From Roseovarius sp. THAF9 (GTDB lineage: Bacteria; Pseudomonadota; Alphaproteobacteria; Rhodobacterales; Rhodobacteraceae): DNA of 64,000 bases. A program made the position numbers and the translations under genes. The notes under the pieces were generated by a model. That model was not told where the DNA came from, made no database searches, and was given only the letters and a program-made list of their open reading frames with translations. This document shows positions 35,265 through 44,628 of the stretch, piece after piece (the first letter of the stretch is position 1; every line of letters begins with the position of its first letter). Where the stretch lies: assembly GCF_009363715.1 (NCBI RefSeq), contig NZ_CP045404.1, forward strand, positions 3,192,001 through 3,256,000. The letters are read 5' to 3'.

Positions 35265-35990
35265 TCAGACCTTGTTCGCGTTTTCGCCACGGGCGAGCTT
35301 GTCGGCGGCGGTTTCCACCGCGTCCTCGGCCTCGTGGCTGGTGATGATGCGCTGGCGGGCGCCGCGGATGACGCCGAGGGTGGCCTGACACACGCGGAAC
35401 AGCAGTAGCGCTGCGCCGATTGGCAGGATCAGGTAGGGGATCACGCGGGGTAGGTAGTCGTATTCCTCGACCACGCGGGTATCGCCATCCATGTACCAGT
35501 TGAACGTGTTCTCCAGAAACTCCTTGCCGAAGGGGATCGGCACGGGGCGGACCACGGCATAGCCTTGGGCGCGGGCCTCTTCAAACCCGGTGGGGAACCA
35601 GCGGCCGGAGGTCGGATTGAGGTTGGAGAACGGCGCCCAGAAATCGTAGGCCCCCTTGAGCAGAAGGAACGCATAGGCCACACAGACGACACAGGCAATC
35701 AGCGCCAGCGCGCGTTTGAGTCCACCGCCAAGCATGTTGATGATGGCATCCACGCCCAAATGGGCGGTGACCTTGAACCCATAGGAAATGCCGAAGAGCA
35801 CCAGCCAGGCGAAGAGGATTTCCACCACTTCCTGCCCCCAGAGCAGGCTTTCGGAAAAGCCGTAGCGCAGGACGACATTGGCGAAGGTGATCAGGGTCAT
35901 CGCGCCAAGGATCAGGGCAATGAAAATTTCCTCGGCGCGGTGGACGACGCGTCCGACCGGGCCCGATGGTGTGTATCCGCTCACGCTCAT
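35265..35990 (-). CDS. dctQ: TRAP transporter small permease (DctQ)
   Basis: A 241-residue protein with four main hydrophobic helices. AEEIFIALILGAMTLITFANVVLRYGF and WGQEVVEILFAWLVLFGISYGFK are the DctQ signature. The loop between helices 3 and 4 is longer than usual, carrying about 60 polar residues (FWAPFSNLNPTSGRWFPTGF onwards). It lies between the binding protein and the large permease and couples the two in the membrane. Confidence 0.93.
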   Translation of the reverse strand: MSVSGYTPSGPVGRVVHRAEEIFIALILGAMTLITFANVVLRYGFSESLLWGQEVVEILFAWLVLFGISYGFKVTAHLGVDAIINMLGGGLKRALALIACVVCVAYAFLLLKGAYDFWAPFSNLNPTSGRWFPTGFEEARAQGYAVVRPVPIPFGKEFLENTFNWYMDGDTRVVEEYDYLPRVIPYLILPIGAALLLFRVCQATLGVIRGARQRIITSHEAEDAVETAADKLARGENANKV

Positions 35991-36124
35991 GGCGTTTCCC
36001 TCCGGATCATGTGGGGTAAGGCCGGTGCAGGTTCCGGCGGCACGGGGTGTGCCGCCGGGGTCCGGCGCTGCGGGCGCGCTCTGGCCTCAGAGAAGCCGCA
36101 GGCGCGCGCCCGCTTTGCCCTAGG

Positions 36125-37126
36125 TCAGCTGCCGCTGTTGTGGGACTGAGCCGCGTCGATGTTGTCCTGGCCAACATCCTCGACGAACTGGTCCCAGACC
36201 GGGCGCATCGCGTCCACCCATGCCTGACGCTGGTCGGCGTCGAGCTCGCGCACCTCGCCACCGGCGTCGATGATCGCCTGGCGGTTTTCCTGGTTCACGT
36301 TGTAGCTTTCGGCGTTCCGGGTCTGCGTCACTTCGCTGACGATGGTCATGAACTGATCGCGCACGTCAGGCTCCAGCGAATCCAGCCAGTCGCTCGATGT
36401 CACCAGAAGGTAGTCGATGATGCCGTGGTTGGTTTCGGTGATGCCGTCCTGCACCTCGAAGAACTTCTGGCCATAGATGTTGGACCAGGTATTTTCCTGC
36501 CCGTCGACAACGCCGGTCTGCAGCGCGCCGTAGACTTCGGAGAAGGCCATCGGCTGCGGCGAGGCGCCGAGTGCTTCCATCTGTGCCACCAGAACATCCG
36601 AGGTCTGCACGCGGAACTTCAGACCTTCGGCGTCTGACGGCTCGATCAGCGGGACGTTGGCCGAGAACTGCTTCATGCCGTTGTGCCAGAAGGCCAGGCC
36701 TTGCAGGCCACGGCGCTGCATGGAGTCGAGCATGTCCTGGCCGGCCTCTGAGGCCTGGAAGCTGTCCACGGCGTCGATGTTCTTGAACATGAAGGGCAGG
36801 TCGAAGATGCGGAAGACCTTGGTGAAGTTCTCGAATTTCGACAGCGAGGGCGCGGCCAGCTGGACATCGCCCTGCAGCATCGCCTCAAGCACCTGGTCAT
36901 CGTTGTAGAGCGTGGAGTTGGGGAACACCTCCATGCACATCTTGCCGTCCATTTCCTCGTTGACGCGCTCTTGCAGCAGCGAGGCGGCGATGCCCTTGGG
37001 GTGCCGGTCGGTGTTGGTGACGTGGCTGAACTTGACGACAATTTCGCCATCGTCACAGGCGGCGCTTACGGCGCCGGCAGACACGGTCAATGCGAGTGCC
37101 GCGGTGGCGGCATACAGGAATTTCAT
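36125..37126 (-). CDS. dctP: TRAP transporter periplasmic solute-binding protein (DctP)
   Basis: A 333-residue binding protein with a Sec signal (MKFLYAATAALALTVSAGAVSA). The mature sequence starts ACDDGEIVVKFSHVTNTDRH, as in DctP proteins, and contains GLAFWHNGMKQFSAN, LKFRVQTSDVLVAQMEALGA (the conserved Arg contacting carboxylates) and VVDGQENTWSNIYGQKFFEV. GGGAGGAGA precedes the ATG at 37126. Genes are in the order P-Q-M with a 134-base gap after dctP. The adjacent carnitine locus suggests a carboxylate with a quaternary amine, but DctP ligands cannot be read from sequence alone. Confidence 0.93.
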   Translation of the reverse strand: MKFLYAATAALALTVSAGAVSAACDDGEIVVKFSHVTNTDRHPKGIAASLLQERVNEEMDGKMCMEVFPNSTLYNDDQVLEAMLQGDVQLAAPSLSKFENFTKVFRIFDLPFMFKNIDAVDSFQASEAGQDMLDSMQRRGLQGLAFWHNGMKQFSANVPLIEPSDAEGLKFRVQTSDVLVAQMEALGASPQPMAFSEVYGALQTGVVDGQENTWSNIYGQKFFEVQDGITETNHGIIDYLLVTSSDWLDSLEPDVRDQFMTIVSEVTQTRNAESYNVNQENRQAIIDAGGEVRELDADQRQAWVDAMRPVWDQFVEDVGQDNIDAAQSHNSGS

Positions 37127-37377
37127 GGTCTCTCCTCCCAAATTCGAGACTGGTTTCGATACCGTCACGGTATTGCGGGGCACAGAATGGCGATTAAGAG
37201 AAATGCAACAAGCTGATTCGGGGAAAGAACGACCGGATCAAGATTTTCCAATCGGTATCAACGCGTTGGTCGTCTCGAATCGCTATGGGAGGCAATGCAT
37301 TCGAGATGTCTGTGCGGATTCTCGCACGCGCCTCGTCGCTGCTGTGCGGATTTCCGCACATTCACGGTCTACGGCGT

Positions 37378-38715
37378 TCAGGCCGCCTTGCCCGGCCAGC
37401 GCCGCGTCGCCACCAACACGCCGACCGCCACAAGACCCACGGCCAGCCAGTTGACGCCGGTTGCATTATCAGCGCCCAGCCCGACCATGGCCATGACGAT
37501 AAGCCCGGCGCAGGTCATCAGGGCGCCCAGCATGGCGAGGATCGGGCCGGGGCGACCGATGGGTTTGGTGCGGCTTCCGGCCTCGAACCTAACGAAGATC
37601 AGGACGAGCGGCACCAGTACCACGGTGAAAAGCGCCAGCCACAGGGGGCGCATGGCCCACCACGCGCCGCTGCCCGGCGGCTCTTGCAAGCCGACGCCGC
37701 CAAGCAGCACGGCGACGCCCACGACGATGATCAGCGCCGTCATGTGCCACAGGTAGATCGACATGATCATCTGGTTGAAGAGGATGACCAAGGCCCAGGG
37801 ACGCGTGCGTTGCAGCCACGCCTGTGCGATATCCGTAAACAGCAGGATCGCACCGATCTGCACCGCGCCGACGGCCAGCATCGCCGTGGTGGGCGGGCGG
37901 GTGTTGGACATTTCGGCGCCCGGCACGCTGACCATCGCGACGGGGTATCCGAATTGCACGATCAAAACGTAGAGGCCCGCGACGCCCAAGCCGATGAAGC
38001 CCAGCGCCCATGTCTTGGGTCGCGCGGCGCGGCGCCACCAGTAGCCAAGCTGGTGCACCGCAAGCCAGACGAAACCGTAGTTGGCCCAGCGCAGCCAGCC
38101 CTGGTCCAGCCCGAAGGCGATGGCGTCCACGGCGATGGCGCCAAGAGCCAGCAGAAGAACCGACAGGACACCGATGCGATCCCAGAGCGCGACGGTGACC
38201 GGCACGGCCATGGTGATGACGATGTAAACGGCCAGAAACCAGACCGGGACCAATGCGGCCTGCGAGGCGAAACCGATCAGCTCGGGCGAGACGCCCATGG
38301 CGCGAGCGACGACCCCGCCAGCGGCCCAGGCCAGAACCACGGGAACGGTGGGTTTCAAAAGGCGTGACAGGCGTGTGGCGGCCCAGGCGCGCTTCTTTTC
38401 CGGGTCTTTCCGGGCGGAGTCCCACGACAGGCTGTTGGAAAACCCGCCGACGAAGAAGAAGACCGGCATGACCTGGAAAAGCCATGTCGCGTAATGGGTC
38501 CACCTTTGTTCGGCCAGCAGTATGACCAGCGTCGCCTCGCCGTCGCGCATGACGGCGGCGACGAGGAGCCAATGACCGAGGATCACGAAACTGATCGCTA
38601 TGGCCCGGTAAAGGTCGACGGCGCGGTTGCGGGTGTCGGGTGTGCGCTCGGCGGCCCAGCGGGCGGCGGCCATCAGGCCCTTGGGCATCTTGTCGGGGGG
38701 TGTCGCGGTGGTCAT
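37378..38715 (-). CDS. Acyltransferase-3 family membrane protein
   Basis: A 445-residue protein with about ten membrane helices. The N-terminal RAVDLYRAIAISFVILGHWLL carries the R/H region of acyltransferase-3 proteins (the motif ends with the conserved His), followed by FVGGFSNSLSW and the C-terminal MSIYLWHMTALII. These enzymes O-acylate extracytoplasmic sugars or lipids. It is 251 bases from dctP on the same strand and has no functional tie to the transport or regulatory genes around it. Confidence 0.85.
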   Translation of the reverse strand: MTTATPPDKMPKGLMAAARWAAERTPDTRNRAVDLYRAIAISFVILGHWLLVAAVMRDGEATLVILLAEQRWTHYATWLFQVMPVFFFVGGFSNSLSWDSARKDPEKKRAWAATRLSRLLKPTVPVVLAWAAGGVVARAMGVSPELIGFASQAALVPVWFLAVYIVITMAVPVTVALWDRIGVLSVLLLALGAIAVDAIAFGLDQGWLRWANYGFVWLAVHQLGYWWRRAARPKTWALGFIGLGVAGLYVLIVQFGYPVAMVSVPGAEMSNTRPPTTAMLAVGAVQIGAILLFTDIAQAWLQRTRPWALVILFNQMIMSIYLWHMTALIIVVGVAVLLGGVGLQEPPGSGAWWAMRPLWLALFTVVLVPLVLIFVRFEAGSRTKPIGRPGPILAMLGALMTCAGLIVMAMVGLGADNATGVNWLAVGLVAVGVLVATRRWPGKAA

Positions 38716-38858
38716 GGGGTCTGCCTGCTCTGCCGTCCTTCGTCCGCGGTCTGGCGCCGCGTGTCTTGTCGCAGAATCCTAAGGTTTTTGAGCTGTGCGC
38801 GGAATCACCGTTTGCCGATCTGAGCGCCAAGGCCCCGGTCTGTGGCACGGATGCCGCG

Positions 38859-40097
38859 TTAGCTATCGCCGCGTCGATAGTCCTCGGGCTTTATTCCGTA
38901 GCGGGCCAGCTTGTCGTAGAACGTCTTGCGCGGCAGCTTGAGCGCCTTCGCTGCCTCAGACGCACGGCCATTCTGACGGCCGAGCGCGGCGATCAGCAAA
39001 GAGCGTTCCACTTGCGCCATCTGTTCCGAGAGGCCCAGATCGGCGGCGCGGGTGACCTCGTCTGGCATACCGAGGACAAAGCGCATGGCGGCGCTCATAA
39101 GGGAGCGTGCGTTACCGGGCCAGTCCTGTGTCATCAGGCGGGCCAGATGATCCGGCGCGATATCCGGCGCGGCGATACCCGACTGTTCGGCGGCCTGTGC
39201 CACGTAATGCCGAAAAAGCACCGGAATGTCCTCGGGCCGTTCCGACAAGGCCGGGATGCGCACCAGCGCCACGTCAAGGCGGTAATAGAGTTCGGGATAG
39301 AAACGCCCGTCCTCGGCGGCCTTGGCGAGATCCGTCGTCGTGCCTGCTATCAGCCGGGTTTCGGCGCCTTCCTCGAGCCGGTCCAGAAGGGCGTGCTGCG
39401 CGTGCGGCGGCAGCGCCGTGATCTCTTCGATGAACAGGCTTCCGCCGCGGGCCGAGGCGAGGGCGTCGTCCAATGCCGACACGTCAAGCGCCGCCGCAGG
39501 GCGTTTGACATAAGGTCCGCGACCCGCGGGCGTCATCAGGTGCACCACCTCGGCCACCTTCGATATCCCCGCGCCGGGGGGCCCGATCACCAGCACGTCG
39601 GCCCCCATCGCCGCGACGCGCCGCACCCGTTCGCGCAGGTTTTCGGCCAGTTCGGAAGTGCCGAACAGCATTCGCGCCGCGGCATCCCCCGTCTCGAGCT
39701 GGCGTTTCAGCCGGCGGTTTTCCAGAACGAGCGAGCGGGTCTGCAAGGCCCGGGTCAGGACAGGCAGCAATCCATCGGGAGCACAGGGCTTTTCCAGGAA
39801 ATCGAACGCGCCTTGCCCCATCGCGCGGACCGCCATGGGAATATCGCCTTCGCCGGTAAGCAGGATGACGGGCAGTTCTGCATCCGTCTTGCGGGTGTAG
39901 TCCAGAAGGTAGAACCCGTCGCGTCCCGGCATACGGATGTCCGACAGGATGACGCCCGGGAAATCGGGAGTGATATGGTCCTTGGCCTCGATGAACGAGC
40001 CGGCGACCCGCGCCGAAAGCCTGTTGAGTTCCAGTGTCTGGGCCAGGGCTTCGCGCACGGACGCATCGTCGTCGACGATCAATACCTCCGTCGTCAT
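38859..40097 (-). CDS. dctD: DctD-like response regulator with degenerate AAA+ domain
   Basis: A 412-residue regulator. The receiver domain has Asp9-11 and phospho-acceptor Asp53 (VILSDIRMPGRDG). The central domain resembles NtrC-type sigma-54 activators but is degraded: Walker A reads GPPGAGIS (172-179) without the Lys, the GAFTGA sigma-54 contact loop and roughly 25 flanking residues are missing between 191 and 218, and Walker B reads GGSLFIEEI. The Fis-type helix-turn-helix is intact at the end (ASEAAKALKLPRKTFYDKL). It may act without ATP hydrolysis or with another sigma factor. The start overlaps the upstream kinase gene by four bases. Confidence 0.85.
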   Translation of the reverse strand: MTTEVLIVDDDASVREALAQTLELNRLSARVAGSFIEAKDHITPDFPGVILSDIRMPGRDGFYLLDYTRKTDAELPVILLTGEGDIPMAVRAMGQGAFDFLEKPCAPDGLLPVLTRALQTRSLVLENRRLKRQLETGDAAARMLFGTSELAENLRERVRRVAAMGADVLVIGPPGAGISKVAEVVHLMTPAGRGPYVKRPAAALDVSALDDALASARGGSLFIEEITALPPHAQHALLDRLEEGAETRLIAGTTTDLAKAAEDGRFYPELYYRLDVALVRIPALSERPEDIPVLFRHYVAQAAEQSGIAAPDIAPDHLARLMTQDWPGNARSLMSAAMRFVLGMPDEVTRAADLGLSEQMAQVERSLLIAALGRQNGRASEAAKALKLPRKTFYDKLARYGIKPEDYRRGDS

Positions 40098-41842
40098 GCT
40101 GCGGCCTCGTCCTGCCAGGGATCCAGTTCGACACGGAAGATCGCACCGCCGTCCGAGGCGTTGCTGCCGCTGATACGGCCACCGAAGCTTTCGACCAGGC
40201 CGTAGGATATGGAAAGACCAAGACCGAGCCCGTCCTCGCCACCGACTTCCTTGGTGGTGTAGAACGGCTCGAAAATCTTGGCCGGATCAGAAATACCGGG
40301 CCCGGTGTCCCGCACCGTTACGGTCGGGCGGTTACCGGCAACAAGTGTCAGTTCGATGCGTTTCCCGGGCTGTCCGCTCATGGCGTCAATCGCGTTGTTG
40401 ATCAGGTTCACGAACACCTGGCCCAGCCGCACTTCGCCCGCAAGCACATAGACCGGGAATTCGGGGCGCTGCCATTCAAGCGCAACGCCTTCGCGGGCAA
40501 GGCGCTGTTCGGTCAGTTCGACCGCGCTGTCGATGACGCCCACAAGGTCGACCTTGCCGGCAGGCTCGGCCTCGTTGCGGGCAAATGCGCGCAGATTTCG
40601 GATAATGCGTGCCGCACGTGCCGCAAGGTCGGAAATACGGCTGAGGTTGTGCCGAGCGGCGGGTGTCTTGCCGGCGTCGAGGAACGAGGCTCCATTGTCA
40701 GCAAATTGCTGAATCGCCATCAAAGGCTGGTTGAGTTCGTGGCTGATGCCCGCGGACATCTGCCCCAGCGCACCCAGCTTGCCGGCCTGCACCAGGTCCT
40801 CCTGGGCGCGGGTCAACGCGGCCTCGGCCTCCATCCGCTCGGCCACTTCACGGCGCAGGGCAGCGTTGGTGTGGGATAGTTCCGCCGTGCGGTCCGCCAC
40901 GCGCGCCTCCAGTTGGGCATTGGAAATGGCGAGCGCGCGGCGGCGTTCGGCCAGAAGCAGGAGCACCGCTCCGAAGGCAAGACAGATCGCCGCGAAGAAC
41001 GCCGATTGCAGGCTTGCCATGCGGGACACCGGCGCGACATTCATCAGCGCGTGTCCGGTCATTCCGATCACGGGCTTGGGGCTGGCAAGGTGTAAAGCGC
41101 GCTTCGGCAGGTATTCGCCGTGATCCAGCGTCCAGATATCCGGGGCCAGGCGCCTCGTTTCGCCAGCCGTTGCGTCGTCTTCGGGCGGGGCAAGCCCGGC
41201 CCCGTCGGGCCGAATGCGCCAGCCAAGGATCTCTGCACGATTGGAGAGAAAGACCCGACGATTCTGGTCGGTAAAAAAGACCACCGGCTGACCGCCGATC
41301 CAGCCCCACTCGATTTCAGCGATGTCGACCACGGCAATAAGGCTGCCACGAATCGAACCGTCCGCCGCGAAGGAAGGCGCGGCATAGGCGTAGACGCGTC
41401 GTCCGTCGGGTCCGAGCCTGCCGAAGAACGACCCCAGCGCCCCATGCATGGCACGGGTGAAATAGCTGCTGCCGGATGGGTCGAGCGCAACCTCGCCGGC
41501 CTCGGCCAGCACCGCGCCGGCGGCATCGGTGAAGATCAGCGCAGCGGCACCGCTTTTGTCGACGGCTTCCTGAAGCAGTTGCGTGGCCGCTGGAACGTCG
41601 GGAGAGTCCCCTGTCAGGTTTGCCAGTTCGGGATGATCCGACATGAGAACCGCCAGTTCCCGGAAACGGCGCATTTCGCCGGTAAAGCGATCGGCCGCGA
41701 GCGCGAGGTCGGCGCGCCCCTGCTTGGACAGCTGCGTCAGACCTTGGCTGTAGCCGTAGCGCCAGACTGTCGCCGCCGCCGCGACAACGGCGAGCAGGAA
41801 GAGGGTAATGACAATCCACCGGGCGCGAAGGAGCGACAACAT
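40094..41842 (-). CDS. dctB: DctB-like sensor histidine kinase
   Basis: A 582-residue membrane kinase. One helix at the N-terminus (IVITLFLLAVVAAAATVW) and another near residue 275 (SAFFAAICLAFGAVLLLLA) bracket a periplasmic double-Cache sensor of the DctB type. A coiled coil (EARVADRTAELSHTNAALRR) leads to the phospho-acceptor region GQMSAGISHELNQPLMAIQQ, then the N box (FVNLINNAIDAM) and G boxes (DTGPGISD, GLGLGLSISYG). It should phosphorylate the co-encoded DctD-like protein. Relatives sense C4-dicarboxylates; with a TRAP transporter 3 kb away, control of that uptake system is plausible. Confidence 0.92.
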   Translation of the reverse strand: MLSLLRARWIVITLFLLAVVAAAATVWRYGYSQGLTQLSKQGRADLALAADRFTGEMRRFRELAVLMSDHPELANLTGDSPDVPAATQLLQEAVDKSGAAALIFTDAAGAVLAEAGEVALDPSGSSYFTRAMHGALGSFFGRLGPDGRRVYAYAAPSFAADGSIRGSLIAVVDIAEIEWGWIGGQPVVFFTDQNRRVFLSNRAEILGWRIRPDGAGLAPPEDDATAGETRRLAPDIWTLDHGEYLPKRALHLASPKPVIGMTGHALMNVAPVSRMASLQSAFFAAICLAFGAVLLLLAERRRALAISNAQLEARVADRTAELSHTNAALRREVAERMEAEAALTRAQEDLVQAGKLGALGQMSAGISHELNQPLMAIQQFADNGASFLDAGKTPAARHNLSRISDLAARAARIIRNLRAFARNEAEPAGKVDLVGVIDSAVELTEQRLAREGVALEWQRPEFPVYVLAGEVRLGQVFVNLINNAIDAMSGQPGKRIELTLVAGNRPTVTVRDTGPGISDPAKIFEPFYTTKEVGGEDGLGLGLSISYGLVESFGGRISGSNASDGGAIFRVELDPWQDEAAA

Positions 41843-41903
41843 GCGATGGTGATAGCAAGCCTATCCCCAGCTTGACCAGACAAAGCGTGAGGAATGGACA
41901 GGG

Positions 41904-42626
41904 TCAGTGACCGCCATCCGCGCGCGGCAGGTCGAAGAGTAGGCTCAGGCCGCGGGGCGCCTCTGTCGGGATAATCGCGATCTCGCCATGCAGACTGCGC
42001 ACGACTTTCTGCGCGATGGCGAGACCGACGCCGGAACGGCCCGTCTCGCTTTTCGGGTGCAGGGTGGCGAGGGGCTTGAAGACAGCGGTCCAAAGAGCAG
42101 GTTCGATCCCGGGACCATCGTCGGTCACGACCACCTGAACACGGTCTTGCCACGGCGTAGCCGTGACCCGCAGCTTCCCGAAGTCGCGGTCGTGATGCAC
42201 GGCGACGTTGCCGAGGACCGCCTCGAAGAGCCTTTTCAGGTCGTTCCTCGGGCCCGTCACACTCAGCCCGCCGCAATCAATGTCATGGCTTAGCGCAGGG
42301 TGCGCAGGCAGATCGTTGCACACTTCGGTGACCAGCCCTTCAAGAGCATGCATTGCGGGCGGATCGGCCAGGCGACCCACCCTGGACAGCCCAGTCAGGG
42401 CGGTCAGCGTGTCGTCCAGCCGACGCGCGTAGTCGCGCAACATGTCGAGGTTGTCCGCGGCGTCGGTCGACAATACAATCCGCTGCGCCGCGAGATCCTC
42501 GCCGATCCAGTCGGGAATCGTGCGCATGGCCCGGGCGAATGCTTTGAGGTCGTGCGTCAGGATGTACAGAAACTCCTCGGCCTCCCGTACCGGGTCCTGA
42601 CTGTCGGAGGTGAACGAGTGTGACAC
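41904..42626 (-). CDS. Cytoplasmic sensor histidine kinase
   Basis: A 240-residue kinase without membrane helices or a recognisable sensor. The phospho-acceptor helix is EEFLYILTHDLKAFARAM, similar to phytochrome-type kinases, and the ATPase domain has the N-box equivalent LFEAVLGNVAVHHDRDF, then VVTDDGPGIEP and GRSGVGLAIAQKVV. The GTG at 42626 is chosen because AGGAG lies six bases upstream; a longer frame upstream lacks a site. It is divergent from a receiver-domain gene, and the two probably signal together. Confidence 0.82.
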   Translation of the reverse strand: MSHSFTSDSQDPVREAEEFLYILTHDLKAFARAMRTIPDWIGEDLAAQRIVLSTDAADNLDMLRDYARRLDDTLTALTGLSRVGRLADPPAMHALEGLVTEVCNDLPAHPALSHDIDCGGLSVTGPRNDLKRLFEAVLGNVAVHHDRDFGKLRVTATPWQDRVQVVVTDDGPGIEPALWTAVFKPLATLHPKSETGRSGVGLAIAQKVVRSLHGEIAIIPTEAPRGLSLLFDLPRADGGH

Positions 42627-42830
42627 GTATCTCCTCTCTTTCCTTGACTGTTCGCGCAACCGCAACATTCGCAGAGGCGGGTTTCCAACCAGTGAACACC
42701 TCTGCCGGATAAACGGATCAATCGTTTAAAATCCACGGTATCGGAAATTTCGCCGGTAACGGATTGGTAAGGTACACGTATCTAGCATCGGATCACGCAT
42801 TCAGGATGTTTTCGTAAGAAAGGAAACGAA

Positions 42831-43517
42831 ATGGCGTCTATTTCCCCCATCCCCGAGGAACCGATGGTCGCTCAGGCGCTTCCAGCCACCAGCCTACACG
42901 GCGGCCGGCGCGGCGATTGCTTTGACGTGCTTATCCTTGATGACGATCCGTTTGATCAGAAACGACTGGCGCGCACTTTGGACGCCACCGGGATGCCGGT
43001 GAATTCAGTCAGTGCCGCGACGATCGGCGAATTCGGCGCAGCCTTGGATTCGGGCAGTTTCGACGTGATCCTGATTGATTACATGCTGCCTGACAGTGAC
43101 GGACTGGAGGCCCAGAAAATGGTGCAAAGCCATCCGACGAACTTTGCCGCCGCAGTGGTGATGATGTCGAACCGGATGCGCACCGACGTTGCGATCGAAT
43201 CGATCAAGCAAGGGTCGCTGGATTGCCTGGACAAGGTCGAGTTGAACACCGACAAGCTGCGCGAACTCATGATGGCGTCGGTCAAGGTTCTGGCGGAAAC
43301 CTCGCGGCACTGGCTCGGCGAGCTTCTGGCGCAGCAACGAACGCTGATCGCGCAGGATGTTGCCAAGCTGGTGCGTGACGAAATGGAATTCGGACGGTTG
43401 ATCGACACGATCGACAAGCGCATTCTGGATATGCTGGCCGCCCGCGGGCTGACGCTGGCGGACCGCTGGGATGCCGAAGGTGTCATGGACCCGGACCCGC
43501 CCTTCGCATTTCGCTAG
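42831..43517 (+). CDS. Response-regulator receiver protein with helical C-terminal extension
   Basis: A 228-residue protein. Residues 32-150 form a receiver: VLILDDDPFDQ with the acidic pair, phospho-acceptor Asp in VILIDYMLPDSDG, and KQGSLDCLDKVE with the conserved Lys. The last 80 residues are helical and match no DNA-binding domain (LVRDEMEFGRLIDTIDKRIL). It may be a single-domain-like relay partner for the divergent kinase. AAGGAAACGA precedes the ATG. Confidence 0.82.
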   Translation: MASISPIPEEPMVAQALPATSLHGGRRGDCFDVLILDDDPFDQKRLARTLDATGMPVNSVSAATIGEFGAALDSGSFDVILIDYMLPDSDGLEAQKMVQSHPTNFAAAVVMMSNRMRTDVAIESIKQGSLDCLDKVELNTDKLRELMMASVKVLAETSRHWLGELLAQQRTLIAQDVAKLVRDEMEFGRLIDTIDKRILDMLAARGLTLADRWDAEGVMDPDPPFAFR

Positions 43518-43598
43518 CGTCGGCCTAGGCAGACGCCCGTTGCCAAGCCGCCTTTGCTCGGCAAGACTGTCCCCGGTTAACCGAGACGGAGGACGATC

Positions 43599-44159
43599 AT
43601 GGCTGCAAACGAACCGCCCGTGTGTGATTTCAATTGTCCCGCCCCTGATTTCCGGCTGCCGGCCACGGATGGGCGTATCTATACTTGGGACGATATCGCG
43701 GGCCCACGGGGCACGCTGATCATGTTCATCTGCAACCATTGCCCCTACGTTCTGGCCGTGCTGGACAGGATCGTGCGCGATGCAAAGGACTTGCAGGGGA
43801 TTGGTATTGGGGTCGCCGCAATCTGTTCCAATGACGCCGACGCCTATCCGGACGACAGTTTCGAGAACATGATCAAGCTTGTCGAGAAGGCGGGCTTGCC
43901 GTTTCCCTATATGCATGACGAGGATCAGTCGGTGGCACGGGCCTATCACGCGGCCTGCACGCCGGATTTCTTCGGATTCGACGCGCGCGGCGGGCTGCAA
44001 TACCGCGGTCGGCTGGACGCATCGCGAATGAAACCGGCGCCGGAGGACGCGCCGCGCGAGCTCTATGACGCGATGAAGCAGGTGGCGGAAACCGGCGAAG
44101 GCCCGCGCGACCAGGTCGCGTCGGTCGGGTGCTCGATCAAGTGGAAACCGGCAGCGTAA
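43599..44159 (+). CDS. Thioredoxin-fold redoxin (AhpC/TSA/ResA-like)
   Basis: A 186-residue protein starting CPAPDFRLPATDGRIYTWDD, then the active-site region MFICNHCPYVLAVLDRI, the C-x-x-C-P-Y motif used by a family of cytoplasmic thioredoxin-like oxidoreductases. A later HAACTPDFFGFD provides a third cysteine. No export signal is visible. GGAGGA precedes the start. Its substrate is unknown; it lies upstream of a strong hairpin. Confidence 0.85.
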   Translation: MAANEPPVCDFNCPAPDFRLPATDGRIYTWDDIAGPRGTLIMFICNHCPYVLAVLDRIVRDAKDLQGIGIGVAAICSNDADAYPDDSFENMIKLVEKAGLPFPYMHDEDQSVARAYHAACTPDFFGFDARGGLQYRGRLDASRMKPAPEDAPRELYDAMKQVAETGEGPRDQVASVGCSIKWKPAA

Positions 44160-44228
44160 GGACCGGTCCTTTGCGGTACATGATGCAATTCCGAGATTAG
44201 AGCCGTTCAAGACGGGCCGATGACAACA

Positions 44229-44262
44229 AACCAGTTCCCGAAGAATTTCTCGGGAACTGGTT
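44229..44262. terminator. 13-bp perfect stem downstream of the thioredoxin-fold gene
   Basis: AACCAGTTCCCGA (44229-44241) pairs exactly with TCGGGAACTGGTT (44250-44262) around an 8-base loop. It is 70 bases after the redoxin stop codon and 380 bases before the next start. There is no T-run, so it may be a factor-assisted terminator or an mRNA-stabilising stem. Confidence 0.5.
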
Positions 44263-44612
44263 GCGATGAGTGTCGCCAATGCGGACTTTGCTTCCGTGCG
44301 GGTAGCAAGCCGTGCGATTGCCAGGCCGCGGGCTGGCGTCCTGCCGGATGTTCAAGGCGCTTTATGGCCGACATATTCGCGAGACCTCAGTTCGAAACGC
44401 CAACGTCACCCAATCGCCAGCCCGTTCGGGCGGTCTGGCGATCGCGCGGCGGCCTGCGGCCTTGAGTCCGCGCGGCACAAGATCAGCGACAGCACTAAGG
44501 GCTCGAAGCGGTCATTGCGCTTTGATCTCGCAACGCGTTGTCGCGTGCATCAGTTACTGCAAAGGGCTGGGCATAAGGGACGGCGCTTGCGCTGCGCGCA
44601 ACATTCGCACAT

Positions 44613-44628
44613 ATTCCTATAAGAGAAT
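44613..44628. promoter_or_regulatory. SqrR/SoxR-type operator candidate upstream of the metallo-beta-lactamase pair
   Basis: ATTC, eight bases, GAAT: an exact match to the ATTC-N8-GAAT pattern described for the persulfide-sensing repressor SqrR. It ends 16 bases before the start codon, overlapping the region where a -10 and the ribosome-binding site (GGGAGGA) lie. The same pattern occurs in the soxW-soxX gap. Confidence 0.6.

Noticed and set aside
33773..35344. Plus-strand open frame of 523 codons opposite dctM
   Set aside because: His/Asp/Gly-rich low-complexity product typical of an antisense shadow of a membrane protein gene.
38640..40205. Plus-strand open frame of 521 codons opposite dctD
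   Set aside because: Antisense to a regulator with intact receiver and HTH motifs; no ribosome-binding site.
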